A stretch of DNA of 47,084 nt, taken from positions 1 to 47,084 of the forward strand of contig JAUVIR010000021.1 of NCBI GenBank assembly GCA_030592645.1. Direction: 5' to 3'. Origin of the DNA: Candidatus Fermentibacterota bacterium. Lineage in GTDB: Bacteria > Fermentibacterota > Fermentibacteria > Fermentibacterales > JCC-6. Below the pieces are notes generated by a model that saw only the letters and a program-made list of their open reading frames with translations, made no database searches and was not told where the DNA came from. Position numbers and translations under genes: made by a program. Position 1 is the first letter of the stretch. Each line of letters starts with the position of its first letter. Below are positions 8,340-17,335 of the stretch, piece by piece.

Positions 8340-10175
8340 CTACTCTACCGTTACACTCTTTGCGAGATTTCTGGGTTTATCAACATCACATCCTCTTGCT
8401 ACGGCGATATGATAGGACAGGAGCTGAAGCGGAATAACGGTCAGTAGAGGAATAAGCATGTCCGGCGCTTCGGGTACCCTGATAATCCAGTCTGAAACGG
8501 ATTCGATATCTGTATCTCCTTCGGTAGCTATGGCAAGAACTCTTCCGTGTCTGGCTCTTACAACCTGAATGTTGGAGATTATCTTGTCGTAAGCTGCGCC
8601 CTTAACGGCAATAACAGCGATGGGCATCATCTCGTCTATCAGAGCGATGGGTCCGTGCTTCATCTCAGCCGCCGGATAGCCTTCAGCATGAATGTAGGAT
8701 ATTTCCTTTAGTTTCAGTGCACCTTCGAGCGCCACCGGGTAGTTCACTCCCCTGCCGAGGTAGAGGAAATTCCTGGCGTAGGTGAATTCCTTGGCAATCT
8801 CAGCTATGCCGCTGGAATTCTCCAGAATCTTGCTTACCTTATCGGGTATTGCCATGATCTCACGGACGAGTTCAAGCCCCTGTTTGCGGTTGAGAACGTG
8901 CCTGGCTCTTCCAAGGGCAAAAGCAATCAGGATAAGTGCCATTACCTGTGAAGTGAAAGCCTTTGTTGAGGCGACTCCGATCTCGGGACCTGCATGGATA
9001 TAGACTCCGGCATCCGTTTCCCTGGCTATGGTTGAACCGATTACATTCACTATGCCAAGGGTACGGCATTTTCTTTCTTTAGCCAGTTTCAGAGCAGCCA
9101 GCGTATCAGCTGTCTCACCACTCTGGCTGATCACTATCATCACGGTATCCGGAGAGAGAACAGGATCTCTGTACCTGAACTCGGAAGCGTATTCCACCTG
9201 AACGGGAATCCTCGCATAAGCCTCTATGAGGTACTTGCCTATTGAAGCCGCGTGCCAGGAGGTACCGCAGGCAGTTATCACTATCCTGCTTATGGATCTC
9301 ATGTCCTCTTCGGACATCTGCAGGCCTCCCAGATGAGCTGTGCCCTGAACCAGGTCCAGCCTGCCCCGGAAAGCGTTCGTGAGTGATTCCGGCTGGCTGT
9401 AGATCTCCTTCAGCATGAAATGCGGATAGCCATCCTTTTCGATATCCGTGATGTCCCAATCTACATATTCGATCCGTTCACGTATCAGGGCTGGATGACC
9501 GTTATCCGACTGAATTCCTTCGAGGTTCACTTCGATAACTTCACCCTCTTCAAGGTAGATAACGTCCCTGGTGTGAGATACGATTGCTGCAACGTCACTG
9601 GCTACGAAATACTCCCTGTCACCTATGCCGGCTACGAGAGGGCTGCCGTAACGTGCTGCTACCAGTGTATTCGGCTCATCAGCGGAGATAACAGCTATTC
9701 CATAAGCACCATGGACCTTGACAAGTGCATCTTTCACAGCGGTGAAGAGTTTCTTACCTTTTGCGACTTCCTGGCTTATCAGCATAGGCAGCACTTCGGA
9801 ATCAGTTTCCGATTCGAATGTTACTCCAGAACCGGTAAGCTCCTTCCTCAATGTCATGAAATTCTCAATAATACCGTTATGAACAACGGCTATCCTCCCC
9901 GCCTGATCGAAATGAGGATGAGCGTTAGCAATGGAAGGCTCTCCATGTGTAGCCCATCGTGTATGAGCTATCCCGACGGTTGATGATCCAGCATCTCCCG
10001 GATCCATACTCTCGAGGTCACTGACCCGCCCTTCGCACTTCCTAATGAGCAGGCTGCCTTTGTTCTGAAGCGCGTAGCCTGCCGAATCGTAGCCTCTGTA
10101 TTCAAGGCGCTTCAGCCCCGTCAGGAGGATGTCCCTGGCAGATTTGTGCCCAACATATCCGACTATTCCACACAT
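8340..10175 (-). CDS. glmS: Glutamine-fructose-6-phosphate aminotransferase (isomerizing)
   Basis: Makes glucosamine-6-phosphate from fructose-6-phosphate and glutamine, the first step towards UDP-GlcNAc for peptidoglycan and LPS. At 611 residues it has the normal length. The N-terminal amidotransferase starts MCGIVGYVG with the catalytic Cys2 and contains HTRWATHGEPS and HNGIIENF. Two SIS sugar-isomerase domains follow, with VITACGTSWHAA, SQSGETADTLAALKLAK and AEGYPAAEMKHGPIALI, ending in the DKPRNLAKSVTVE tail. The ATG overlaps the glmM reading frame by 13 bases and is preceded by GGAGAG. Because the start lies within glmM there is no room for a glmS ribozyme. Confidence 0.97.
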   Translation of the reverse strand: MCGIVGYVGHKSARDILLTGLKRLEYRGYDSAGYALQNKGSLLIRKCEGRVSDLESMDPGDAGSSTVGIAHTRWATHGEPSIANAHPHFDQAGRIAVVHNGIIENFMTLRKELTGSGVTFESETDSEVLPMLISQEVAKGKKLFTAVKDALVKVHGAYGIAVISADEPNTLVAARYGSPLVAGIGDREYFVASDVAAIVSHTRDVIYLEEGEVIEVNLEGIQSDNGHPALIRERIEYVDWDITDIEKDGYPHFMLKEIYSQPESLTNAFRGRLDLVQGTAHLGGLQMSEEDMRSISRIVITACGTSWHAASIGKYLIEAYARIPVQVEYASEFRYRDPVLSPDTVMIVISQSGETADTLAALKLAKERKCRTLGIVNVIGSTIARETDAGVYIHAGPEIGVASTKAFTSQVMALILIAFALGRARHVLNRKQGLELVREIMAIPDKVSKILENSSGIAEIAKEFTYARNFLYLGRGVNYPVALEGALKLKEISYIHAEGYPAAEMKHGPIALIDEMMPIAVIAVKGAAYDKIISNIQVVRARHGRVLAIATEGDTDIESVSDWIIRVPEAPDMLIPLLTVIPLQLLSYHIAVARGCDVDKPRNLAKSVTVE

Positions 10176-11509
10176 ATACTCTCCATCGCTTCGCGGAAGA
10201 TATTAAAATCTTTTTCAATGTAACTATTATCCCGGTTCTCCGCAATGAACCTGACAACCGGTTCGGTACCCGATGGCCTGATATGCATCCATCCGCCCTC
10301 TCTGCGGTACCATAGACCATCTCTTGTGTCGTCTGCCGGACCGTACTGCGCAACTAATTCCGTGCGAAGCGCATCGAACCCGATATCCAGCGGAAACTTC
10401 CTTTTGAACATGGTGTAAGATGGATAACTGTCCGCCCACTCTCCAATACTCGAGTCGGGATTCTCTCTGAGCAATGAGATCGCGCAGGCCATCGCGACAC
10501 CGCTGTCCCTTCCTGCGTGAAAATCTCTGTCGATCACACCGCCGTTACCCTCACCGCCGGTGAACGCCCCGACCTTTTCCATCTCCTCAACTACGTTCAC
10601 CTCGCCCACCGGACTTCGATAGAGCCGGCAACCATGTTTCGCTGCAGCATCCTCAGCCAGCCTGGAAGTCGAAAGGTTAACAACAGCCGGTCCGGGTCTG
10701 ACTGATAGTATAAAATCAATAGCCAGTGCCACAGTGTAATCCTCTCCGATTATTCTTCCATTCTCATCGACCATTGCCAGTCTGTCTCCATCGGGGTCAA
10801 AAGCGAAACCTACGTCTGCTTTCTCGTTAATAACCGCCCTGGACAGGTCAGACAGACTTTCAACGGTTGGTTCGGCAACGCGTGGAAAATCTCCGGCAGA
10901 TGTCATTTCGGCATTGATGACAGTGTAATCAACTCCGAGTCTTTCCATCAGCATAGGGGCAAAAGCTGCTGCTGCTCCACCGGTAACATCAAGTACTGCC
11001 TTCAGTGGTCTTCCCTCGCACCGAAGCCAGGGTATCGAAAGGAGACCTTCGATATGTCTTTCCACAGAACCGTTCAATTCTCCCGGTATCCCGACTGTTC
11101 TGTAATCCGCCTGCTTCATATCACTGTCAAGCAGTTGCATCAAACGCTTTCTGTCTGCGGATCTGAGGAAAATACCATCAGGCCCGATGAGTTTCAGTGC
11201 ATTCCATTCCCCGGGATTGTGGCTTGAAGTAATAGCTATTCCGCCTTGAACTCCCTCTCCCATGGCTTCAAGCTGTACAGTGGGGGTTGGTACGATACCC
11301 AGAAGAACCGGGTCACAACCCACAGACATAAGCCCTGCAGTTACGGCAGCTTCAACGGCTGGTCCGCTTATTCTGGTATCTCTGCCGACAACAACAGGTC
11401 CGTGTCCGACAAGAGCTCCAAATGCGGATGCGAAGTTCACTACATCAGTAATTTTCAGGGAAGCTCCGAATATGCCCCTGATTCCTGATCCGCTGATAAT
11501 TGGCTTCAT
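10163..11509 (-). CDS. glmM: Phosphoglucosamine mutase / phosphohexomutase
   Basis: A 448-residue alpha-D-phosphohexomutase. The four functional motifs are present: the phosphoserine loop TSSHNPGEWNALK (catalytic Ser about residue 96), the metal-binding loop DPDGDRLA, the sugar-binding loop GGEGNGG and the phosphate-binding loop RPSGTEPVVR. Its position just before glmS, with a 13-base overlap, argues for glucosamine-6-P to glucosamine-1-P activity (GlmM) rather than phosphomannomutase. The opening ISGSGIRGIFG differs from the FGTDGIRG of classical GlmM, so dual specificity cannot be excluded. An AAGG site precedes the ATG. The tRNA-Thr gene lies just upstream on the same strand. Confidence 0.88.
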   Translation of the reverse strand: MKPIISGSGIRGIFGASLKITDVVNFASAFGALVGHGPVVVGRDTRISGPAVEAAVTAGLMSVGCDPVLLGIVPTPTVQLEAMGEGVQGGIAITSSHNPGEWNALKLIGPDGIFLRSADRKRLMQLLDSDMKQADYRTVGIPGELNGSVERHIEGLLSIPWLRCEGRPLKAVLDVTGGAAAAFAPMLMERLGVDYTVINAEMTSAGDFPRVAEPTVESLSDLSRAVINEKADVGFAFDPDGDRLAMVDENGRIIGEDYTVALAIDFILSVRPGPAVVNLSTSRLAEDAAAKHGCRLYRSPVGEVNVVEEMEKVGAFTGGEGNGGVIDRDFHAGRDSGVAMACAISLLRENPDSSIGEWADSYPSYTMFKRKFPLDIGFDALRTELVAQYGPADDTRDGLWYRREGGWMHIRPSGTEPVVRFIAENRDNSYIEKDFNIFREAMESICVE

Positions 11510-11528
11510 AAACCTTCCCTGGTAGATC

Positions 11529-11604
11529 TGGAGCCGGCGAACGGAATCGAACCGTTGACCTGCGCATTACGAATGCGCTGCTCTGCCAGCTGAGCTACGC
11601 CGGC
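11529..11604 (-). tRNA. tRNA-Thr (anticodon CGU), CCA encoded
   Basis: Read on the minus strand the RNA starts GCCGGCG, pairing with CGCCGGC at the 3' end (7-bp acceptor stem). It has a D arm GCTC-AGCTGGCAGA-GC and an anticodon arm GCGCA-TTCGTAA-TGCGC. In the 7-base anticodon loop the anticodon is CGT, decoding ACG as threonine. The T arm contains GGTTCGATTCC. The discriminator base is U and CCA is encoded (bases 11529-11531). The gene is complete and ordinary, between glmM and the leuCD group. Confidence 0.96.
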
Positions 11605-11651
11605 TCCGGAGGAATGGATATTATTGAATAATTCACAGTTCGTCAATAATG

Positions 11652-12278
11652 TCAGAAAATTGATCCGGAGCCCCCGAACAGGCTCAGAGGAAATGTGACG
11701 CAGAACTGAGAACTCCCCAGATCAGCTTCCGCAGCAGGGTAGATTGATGATTCCTGTCCATCTATTATGGCATTATCCGTTTTGAAACCTGCATAAGACC
11801 TTCTGTACTCAAGCCTGCCTGAAAGTGGGCCGGCAAGGACTACCTCAGCTCCAACGGAAAATATGAAACCTGCCGAATTTCCTTCAGCTTCAACGAATTC
11901 CCCGAAATCATCCGTTCCGCTGTACTTTCCGGTTATGAACACTCCTCCAGCTCCTGCAAACACGGAGAGTCTGCTGAATACTTCGTGCTTCGCCAGCGGC
12001 ATGATCGAAATGAGAAATGCACTCAATTCACCATCCCATCCTATCGGAGAGGAATTCTTCCAGAAATACTCGCCCGATACTCTGAAGTCCAGTATTCCCG
12101 GCGCGTCGATATCTACGGCCAGACCTATCGATGTTCCAGGTGTGAGAAACCTGTTTTCGTAAACGGAATCCATCGGAGCAAGATTCGAGATCATAGGACC
12201 CGCACTGATCGAGATGCCATCGAAGCCGAAAGCCTGTGAGAGGCAGAACATCAGCACAATAGTGGATAGGATTTTCAT
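11652..12278 (-). CDS. Outer-membrane beta-barrel-like protein
   Basis: A 208-residue exported protein. It has a clean signal peptide (MKILSTIVLMFCLSQAFG), then alternating polar/hydrophobic strands of the kind found in small outer-membrane barrels (SVFAGAGGVFITGKYSG, GFIFSVGAEVVLAGPLSGRLEYRRSYAGF) and a C-terminal phenylalanine. The start overlaps the leuD stop by four bases (ATGA), so it is translationally coupled to an amino-acid biosynthesis gene, an odd pairing. No named family is recognised. It is probably an 8-stranded barrel of unknown role. Confidence 0.75.
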   Translation of the reverse strand: MKILSTIVLMFCLSQAFGFDGISISAGPMISNLAPMDSVYENRFLTPGTSIGLAVDIDAPGILDFRVSGEYFWKNSSPIGWDGELSAFLISIMPLAKHEVFSRLSVFAGAGGVFITGKYSGTDDFGEFVEAEGNSAGFIFSVGAEVVLAGPLSGRLEYRRSYAGFKTDNAIIDGQESSIYPAAEADLGSSQFCVTFPLSLFGGSGSIF

Positions 12279-12769
12279 GCTCCATCTCCCCGTGCAAACT
12301 GCTTCTTTATATGGTTGAGCAGCCCTCCATCCCTGAGAATTTCCAGCATTTCATCCGGCAGCGAAGGGAAATTGAATACTCTGTCCCCAATACGAACCTC
12401 TCCAGCGGCAGGATCAACCGTGACATCATCACCTTCGGTATAGTGCTTCACAGCTTCGGAGCTCTGGATCAGAAGAAGTCCCTGATTTATTGCGCTTCTG
12501 TAGAATATCCTCGCAAATGATGAAGCAATCACAGCTTTCAGGCCTATATGCTTAAGACCCAGTGAAGGATGTTCCCTGCTGGACCCGCACCCGAAATTCT
12601 CCCCTGCGATTATTATATCTCCGGCTTGAACGGCTCCTGCAAAGGATGGATCGAGATCCTCCAGAAGATGTTCCTTGATCTCAGGGCCTGTGGAGCAAGT
12701 GTAAGTGTACTTTCCTGGAAACAGCAGATCGGTGTTAATGTCCTTCTGAGGGTAGTGGAATACTTTCAT
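12275..12769 (-). CDS. leuD: 3-isopropylmalate dehydratase small subunit (LeuD-like)
   Basis: A 164-residue aconitase-superfamily swivel subunit of the short (archaeal/LeuD type II) form. It carries the diagnostic GENFGCGSSREHPSLGLKHIG block at about residues 56-76, then ASSFARIFYRSAINQGLLLI. Together with LeuC it would isomerise 2-isopropylmalate to 3-isopropylmalate for leucine. It shares four-base ATGA overlaps with leuC upstream and the barrel gene downstream, so all three are one operon. The short forms also include homoaconitase and methylmalate-type dehydratases, and no leuA or leuB lies nearby to settle the substrate. Confidence 0.88.
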   Translation of the reverse strand: MKVFHYPQKDINTDLLFPGKYTYTCSTGPEIKEHLLEDLDPSFAGAVQAGDIIIAGENFGCGSSREHPSLGLKHIGLKAVIASSFARIFYRSAINQGLLLIQSSEAVKHYTEGDDVTVDPAAGEVRIGDRVFNFPSLPDEMLEILRDGGLLNHIKKQFARGDGA

Positions 12770-14025
12770 TTGAGTACCTCCCGGGGGTCACGTATAGTAC
12801 CCGTCAGGGCCGATACGGCTGCCGTCTCTGGGCTGGACAGGTATATCTCAGCTTCTTTTTCACCCATTCTTCCCTTGAAATTCCTGTTTGCTGTAGAAAG
12901 ACACTTCTCACCGGGGGCAAGTGCACCCTGGTGCGCTCCGAGGCATGGACCGCAGCCCGGCGGTAGAATTACCGCCCCGGCGGTTACCAGATCCTGAACG
13001 ATACCCATCTTCATTGCCTTGAGATATTCAATTCTGGAGGCAGGGGCAACCAGCATCCGTGTGGAGGAGTGAATTTTCTCTCCCCTCAGGATATCGGCTG
13101 CAGCCTTGAGATCTTCGACTCTGCCATTGGTGCAGGTTCCAAGGAATATCTGGTCGATCTTCATACCGGCCATTTCCTCGACCGGAACAACGTTATCCAC
13201 CTGATGGGGACATGCAATAACAGGGACGATGTTCTCAAGGTCGTACTCCAGTGTCCTTGCATATTCTGCATCGAAATCACTCCAGATGGCATCTGTAATC
13301 GGTACATCCAGAGCTTCGAAATACTTACTTGTCACTATATTGGCTGGGAATGCAGCTATTTTAGCTCCCATCTCGATTCCCATATTGGCAATGGTCATTC
13401 TGTCGCATATCCGGAGTCCACCTACTGCGGGTCCGTTGAACTCAACAGCCATATAGTTTGCTCCGCCGGCACCCACATCTCCAATTATCGTCAGGATCAG
13501 GTCCTTCGCGGAAACCCCTGCGCTGAAACTGCCGGTAAGTTCAATGTTTATTGTCCGGGGTACTTTGAACCATGTCCGGCCTGTTATCCAGATACCGGCT
13601 GCCTCTGTTCTGTCTATACCCGTGGCAAAGCAGTTGAATGCGCCATAAGTACATGTATGGCTGTCACTGCCGACGACAATTGATCCGGGCTGTACAAGCC
13701 CCACCTCAGGCATGACCTGGTGGCAGACACCGGTTCCGATATCATAGAAATTAGCTATGCCCTGTTCACGTACGAATTCCCTTACTTTCCTGTGACCGGC
13801 AGCGTGCTTACTGGAAGCGGCCGGAATAACGTGATCCAGTACAATGGCAATCCTTTCGGGGTATCTGACCCTGCCCCCCGGAACGGTAGACTCGAACTTG
13901 CCTACAATCGCCGAACTGTTATCATGGGTTAGAATGTAATCCGGTTCGACAAATACTATCTCACCTTCCCTGACCTTCTTGCCGGCAGCCCGGCTGAGGA
14001 TTTTAATCGCAAAAGTGTCTCCCAT
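12766..14025 (-). CDS. leuC: 3-isopropylmalate dehydratase large subunit (LeuC / homoaconitase family)
   Basis: A 419-residue [4Fe-4S] hydro-lyase large subunit, the normal length for the type II family. It contains HDNSSAIVGKF, YDIGTGVCHQVMPE, GSDSHTCTYGAFNCFATGIDRTE, and the iron-sulfur cysteines in FLGTCTNGR and PPGCGPCLGAHQG. An AAAGG site precedes the ATG. It pairs with the small subunit 12275-12769. The reaction is probably 2- to 3-isopropylmalate, but homoaconitate or (R)-2-methylmalate type substrates remain possible from sequence alone. It is divergent from the FAD oxidase gene, with a gap of about 115 bases that should hold both promoters. Confidence 0.9.
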   Translation of the reverse strand: MGDTFAIKILSRAAGKKVREGEIVFVEPDYILTHDNSSAIVGKFESTVPGGRVRYPERIAIVLDHVIPAASSKHAAGHRKVREFVREQGIANFYDIGTGVCHQVMPEVGLVQPGSIVVGSDSHTCTYGAFNCFATGIDRTEAAGIWITGRTWFKVPRTINIELTGSFSAGVSAKDLILTIIGDVGAGGANYMAVEFNGPAVGGLRICDRMTIANMGIEMGAKIAAFPANIVTSKYFEALDVPITDAIWSDFDAEYARTLEYDLENIVPVIACPHQVDNVVPVEEMAGMKIDQIFLGTCTNGRVEDLKAAADILRGEKIHSSTRMLVAPASRIEYLKAMKMGIVQDLVTAGAVILPPGCGPCLGAHQGALAPGEKCLSTANRNFKGRMGEKEAEIYLSSPETAAVSALTGTIRDPREVLK

Positions 14026-14142
14026 TTGCAGAGCCTTTCTTCAAGAATATTCCTGCTCGTGATCGATTCAGTATAGTATGAATTATACAATCTGTTCCGG
14101 GAGTAGTAACCCCGAATGATAATATGGCCAGGAAAGGGTTTT

Positions 14143-15621
14143 ATGAGATCAGTAACGGGAAGAAAAAACGTAGCCGAAATGTGTGCCGACCTTCTCCAGG
14201 ACGAGTCGAATCTGTCAGGCGCATGGTGCGAAGCAGCCACCTGGCCAGAAGACACAGATGAAGCCAGGGACTACATGGAAAATTGCTCGAAGACAGGAAT
14301 GAAACTAACGGTTTCCGGCGGGCTGACAGGTATAGCCGGGGGAGCTCTCCCGGAGGGAGGTTCCGTAATATCGGCATCAGCACTTAAGGATATAAGGCTC
14401 CTGGATAACGGCAACATAGCGGCCGGCGCTGGTGTAACTATAGAAGAACTCAATTCCTTCATCTCCGCAAACACGGATGGTCATTTCTACCCCCCTGACA
14501 CTACTGAAGAAACGGCTTCTGTAGGAGGCACGATAGCCACCAATGCCTCCGGAGCGGACAGTTTTCTGTACGGGGCTACAAGAAACTGGGTTGAAGGGCT
14601 CAAGATCATTCTCCCGTGCGGTAAGCTTCTGGACATAAAAAGGGGCACGAATGTCTTCGATAACCGCGAATGCACCCATCCCCTCCTGGGAACGATTCAC
14701 CTCCCCCCTCTTCGGAGTGAACAGCCGCCCAAAAACGCCGCAGGATATTATGTGCGGCCAGGCATGGATCTGATAGATCTCTTCATCGGCTCTGAGGGAA
14801 CCCTTGGTTTTATCGTAGAGGCCGAACTGAAGCTCGCGCCTGTGCCGGAGTACGTTATCGACCTTGCAGTATTCCCCGATAATCAGGAATCCTTCTGGGA
14901 ACTCTACGGTTCACTGCTGCATGCCCCGGAACCCCTGAGGATAAGAGCTCTGGAAATGATGGATGATAAATGCATGGACTTTCTGAGGTCACATCCCGGT
15001 GAACTCCCGCTTCCCCCCGAGGGTGCTCTCTTCTGCCTGCTTTTAAGAGCTGAAGCAGACAGCGATGAACATCTGGAGGAAACCCTCGTGACTCTGGATG
15101 ATATGCTTGTCTCATCCAATTCAAACCCCGAGACCGCCTGGGGCGGGTTTGAACCTTCCGAAAGAAAAAGGATCAAGGATTTCAGACATGCGCTGCCGGA
15201 AGCTGTAAACCACTGCATCGCAGAATCAAGGAGGAAGTACCCCTCAATACACAAATTCGGTTCGGATGGCGCTGTCGAACTATTACGCTTCAAAGAATAC
15301 TTCGCGCAGGTAACGGGTATTCTCGAGAAAAGAGCTCTGCCCTTTGTGATCTTCGGTCACGCCGGACAGGGACACATTCACGCAAATGCGATGCCGGAAA
15401 ACCCCCGGCAGATGCTTCTGGCAGGCGAAGCCATGAGGGAAATTGCGAAAGCGGCAGTGGAAATGGGCGGCACGGTATCCGCCGAGCACGGGCTTGGAAA
15501 GCTGAAGCTCGATTATCTCAAGCTGATGTACTCAGAAGATGAGATCAGGGGGATGGAAGCAATCAGAAGGGCGATCGACCCGAATCACCTGATGGGAACG
15601 GTTTACCTTACATCGCCGTAG
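14143..15621 (+). CDS. FAD-linked oxidase, GlcD / D-lactate dehydrogenase type
   Basis: A flavoprotein dehydrogenase of about 492 residues oxidising a 2-hydroxy acid (glycolate, D-lactate or similar). The PCMH FAD-binding domain is marked by LTVSGGLTGIAGGALPEGG and SVGGTIATNASGADSFLYGATRNWVEG. The C-terminal cap has FVIFGHAGQGHIHANAMP and GGTVSAEHGLGKLKLDYL, typical of the GlcD/DLD/VAO family. I chose the ATG at 14143 because AGGAAAGG lies just upstream; the longer in-frame ATG at 14116 has no such site. It overlaps the convergent DUF4954 gene by 19 bases at the 3' end. There is no adjacent iron-sulfur subunit, so the electron acceptor is unknown. Confidence 0.88.
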   Translation: MRSVTGRKNVAEMCADLLQDESNLSGAWCEAATWPEDTDEARDYMENCSKTGMKLTVSGGLTGIAGGALPEGGSVISASALKDIRLLDNGNIAAGAGVTIEELNSFISANTDGHFYPPDTTEETASVGGTIATNASGADSFLYGATRNWVEGLKIILPCGKLLDIKRGTNVFDNRECTHPLLGTIHLPPLRSEQPPKNAAGYYVRPGMDLIDLFIGSEGTLGFIVEAELKLAPVPEYVIDLAVFPDNQESFWELYGSLLHAPEPLRIRALEMMDDKCMDFLRSHPGELPLPPEGALFCLLLRAEADSDEHLEETLVTLDDMLVSSNSNPETAWGGFEPSERKRIKDFRHALPEAVNHCIAESRRKYPSIHKFGSDGAVELLRFKEYFAQVTGILEKRALPFVIFGHAGQGHIHANAMPENPRQMLLAGEAMREIAKAAVEMGGTVSAEHGLGKLKLDYLKLMYSEDEIRGMEAIRRAIDPNHLMGTVYLTSP

Positions 15622-17321
15622 TCAGTGATTATCCTGCAGCCCCTGGAATAGTCCTTCTCCCTGCTCATGCGGATACTTTCAGCGATCACTTCCCGCATAT
15701 CGGAGACTATTTTATGGAGCTCTTCACCGGATACACCCGGAAATTCCCTTTGCAGATAATCTTGCTGGAAAACTGAAAGCTTTTCAGGGCTGCTCGAGAG
15801 GCATTCAAGGGCGAAGTACCTTATATGGAACCTGTACGTCTCGATAGCCCGGTGCCGGTGCGCTTCGGTAAGATAGTTCTTGCCAAGGCCGCAGATATCC
15901 GATTCCGTGTATATCTCCTTCACCGATTTTACATCGAGCTTCCCAAGTGACCGCATCATCATTCTAACAGTCTCTTCCCGGATGATCTTTCCATCGGGTT
16001 TCCAGTGGATAGCACGGTTTCTGGAGCTGTACTTCTCCTCATTCCTCTTTATTGCGAAGAGATTATCGGAAAGGACCCATCCGGGAATAATCTGATTGAA
16101 CGCGGGGGGTATTCCATCGATCGAGCTGAAGGGCTCACAGATAAGTGAAAATGGGAATTCGACTCTCCCGGGCAATGCGGTTACACCTGTTGCTATTATG
16201 CTGTATGGAGCCTGCGAATAATCAGCCGGGAACTTAACTGAACATGCCAGCCCGAAGAACATACCCTCTCCGGGTCTTATCTCCTGATCGGGAAGCCTTG
16301 ATGTATGGTTGCTTCCAATGTTGGCTCCGTAACCTATGTTTCCCCTTCCCTCAGGCCATCTGGCGGCTATAAGGAGAGACTGGTGATGGGAGGATGTAAA
16401 TGGACCCGCGAGTGATGCTGTGATCTCACCTTCAGCCAGTACCGAATTCGGCCCGAGAAAGGATGATGTAAGTTTGCCGTGCTTCTCTACCGTCGACACT
16501 TCCCCGACTACGGACTTCTCAACTATAGCCCCCGAATCAACTCTGGAGCCCCATTTCAGTATTGAATCCCTTACAAGAGCTCCGTCCAGTACTGAAGCCG
16601 GATTGGGCTCACCACCAAGAACGGTACTGTTCCGAAGAGCACAGGCATTCAGAATTTCTACACCGGAGCCGATAAAACAGTCTTCGAGAACAGGCGTATC
16701 CTGAATTCTGCAGGCTCTTCCGATGACCCCGCTTTTTTCCGATCTGAGCTGCGATATAAATCCACCGAGAAACGTATGGTACAAAGCAATATTCTCGCTT
16801 CGATCGGAACCTCCGGATAGTAATGCAGCAAGGTCTGTATCAAGGCAGGGTGAGGAGGGTACATTTCTCTCGCCGGTCTCAACTCCGAGCTCAAGCTCTG
16901 TTCCGCAGCCACATAATGAACCCTGTTCGTAAATGAGCCTGCCGCAGTTCTCTATGACCGTTCCCTCTCCAATATGAAGATTGGAAAGCAGATATGTAGA
17001 TTCGATCCTGCATCCTGGAAGAACTGTCACGTTCTGAAGGCAGCAGTTAGTGAGAACTGGGGCAAACTGTTTACCTTCAATCTCAGCTGGAGTCATGGCA
17101 ATCCGGACATCACCTCTGAAAACACAATTACGAACGGAATCGAGTGCGGCGTTTCCGAATACTCTTACTCCAGACCAGTTTTCGGATGAGTTACCGTTGT
17201 CCTCAAGAAGTACGATCTGGGATTCGGTCAGAGGTATCCAGTCTTCCTGCGTATCCTGGGCACTGAACATCTCGTCTGATACCTGACTGAACACCTCATT
17301 GAGCCTTTGCTTGAGTTCCAT
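15603..17321 (-). CDS. DUF4954 family protein (left-handed beta-helix)
   Basis: A 572-residue protein with many hexapeptide-like turns (VFGNAALDSVRNCVFRGDVRIA, RIESTYLLSNLHIGEGTVIENCG, VLEDCFIGSGVEILNACALRNSTVLGG), giving a left-handed beta-helix. The block GYGANIGSNHTSRLPDQEIRPGEGMFFGL and the all-helical C-terminus match the DUF4954 family of Bacteroidetes, spirochaetes and relatives. Sugar-nucleotide or acyl transferase activity is suggested by the fold, but no reaction is known. It starts 14 bases after pepD on the same strand and so ends a GATase-pepD-DUF4954 operon. The function cannot be assigned. Confidence 0.85.
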   Translation of the reverse strand: MELKQRLNEVFSQVSDEMFSAQDTQEDWIPLTESQIVLLEDNGNSSENWSGVRVFGNAALDSVRNCVFRGDVRIAMTPAEIEGKQFAPVLTNCCLQNVTVLPGCRIESTYLLSNLHIGEGTVIENCGRLIYEQGSLCGCGTELELGVETGERNVPSSPCLDTDLAALLSGGSDRSENIALYHTFLGGFISQLRSEKSGVIGRACRIQDTPVLEDCFIGSGVEILNACALRNSTVLGGEPNPASVLDGALVRDSILKWGSRVDSGAIVEKSVVGEVSTVEKHGKLTSSFLGPNSVLAEGEITASLAGPFTSSHHQSLLIAARWPEGRGNIGYGANIGSNHTSRLPDQEIRPGEGMFFGLACSVKFPADYSQAPYSIIATGVTALPGRVEFPFSLICEPFSSIDGIPPAFNQIIPGWVLSDNLFAIKRNEEKYSSRNRAIHWKPDGKIIREETVRMMMRSLGKLDVKSVKEIYTESDICGLGKNYLTEAHRHRAIETYRFHIRYFALECLSSSPEKLSVFQQDYLQREFPGVSGEELHKIVSDMREVIAESIRMSREKDYSRGCRIITDYGDVR

Positions 17322-17335
17322 TTTTCCAGGACCCC

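Noticed and set aside
9420-9983. Long plus-strand open frame (187 codons) inside glmS
   Set aside because: It is antisense to a full-length, motif-complete glmS and has no recognisable domain or ribosome site. It is a shadow frame.
10140-10200. Possible glmS ribozyme
   Set aside because: The glmS start lies inside the glmM coding region, so there is no leader that could hold the ribozyme.
13069-13683. Plus-strand open frame (204 codons) inside leuC
   Set aside because: Antisense to conserved leuC motifs. The translation is rich in Cys/His/Tyr, as expected from a reverse-frame shadow.
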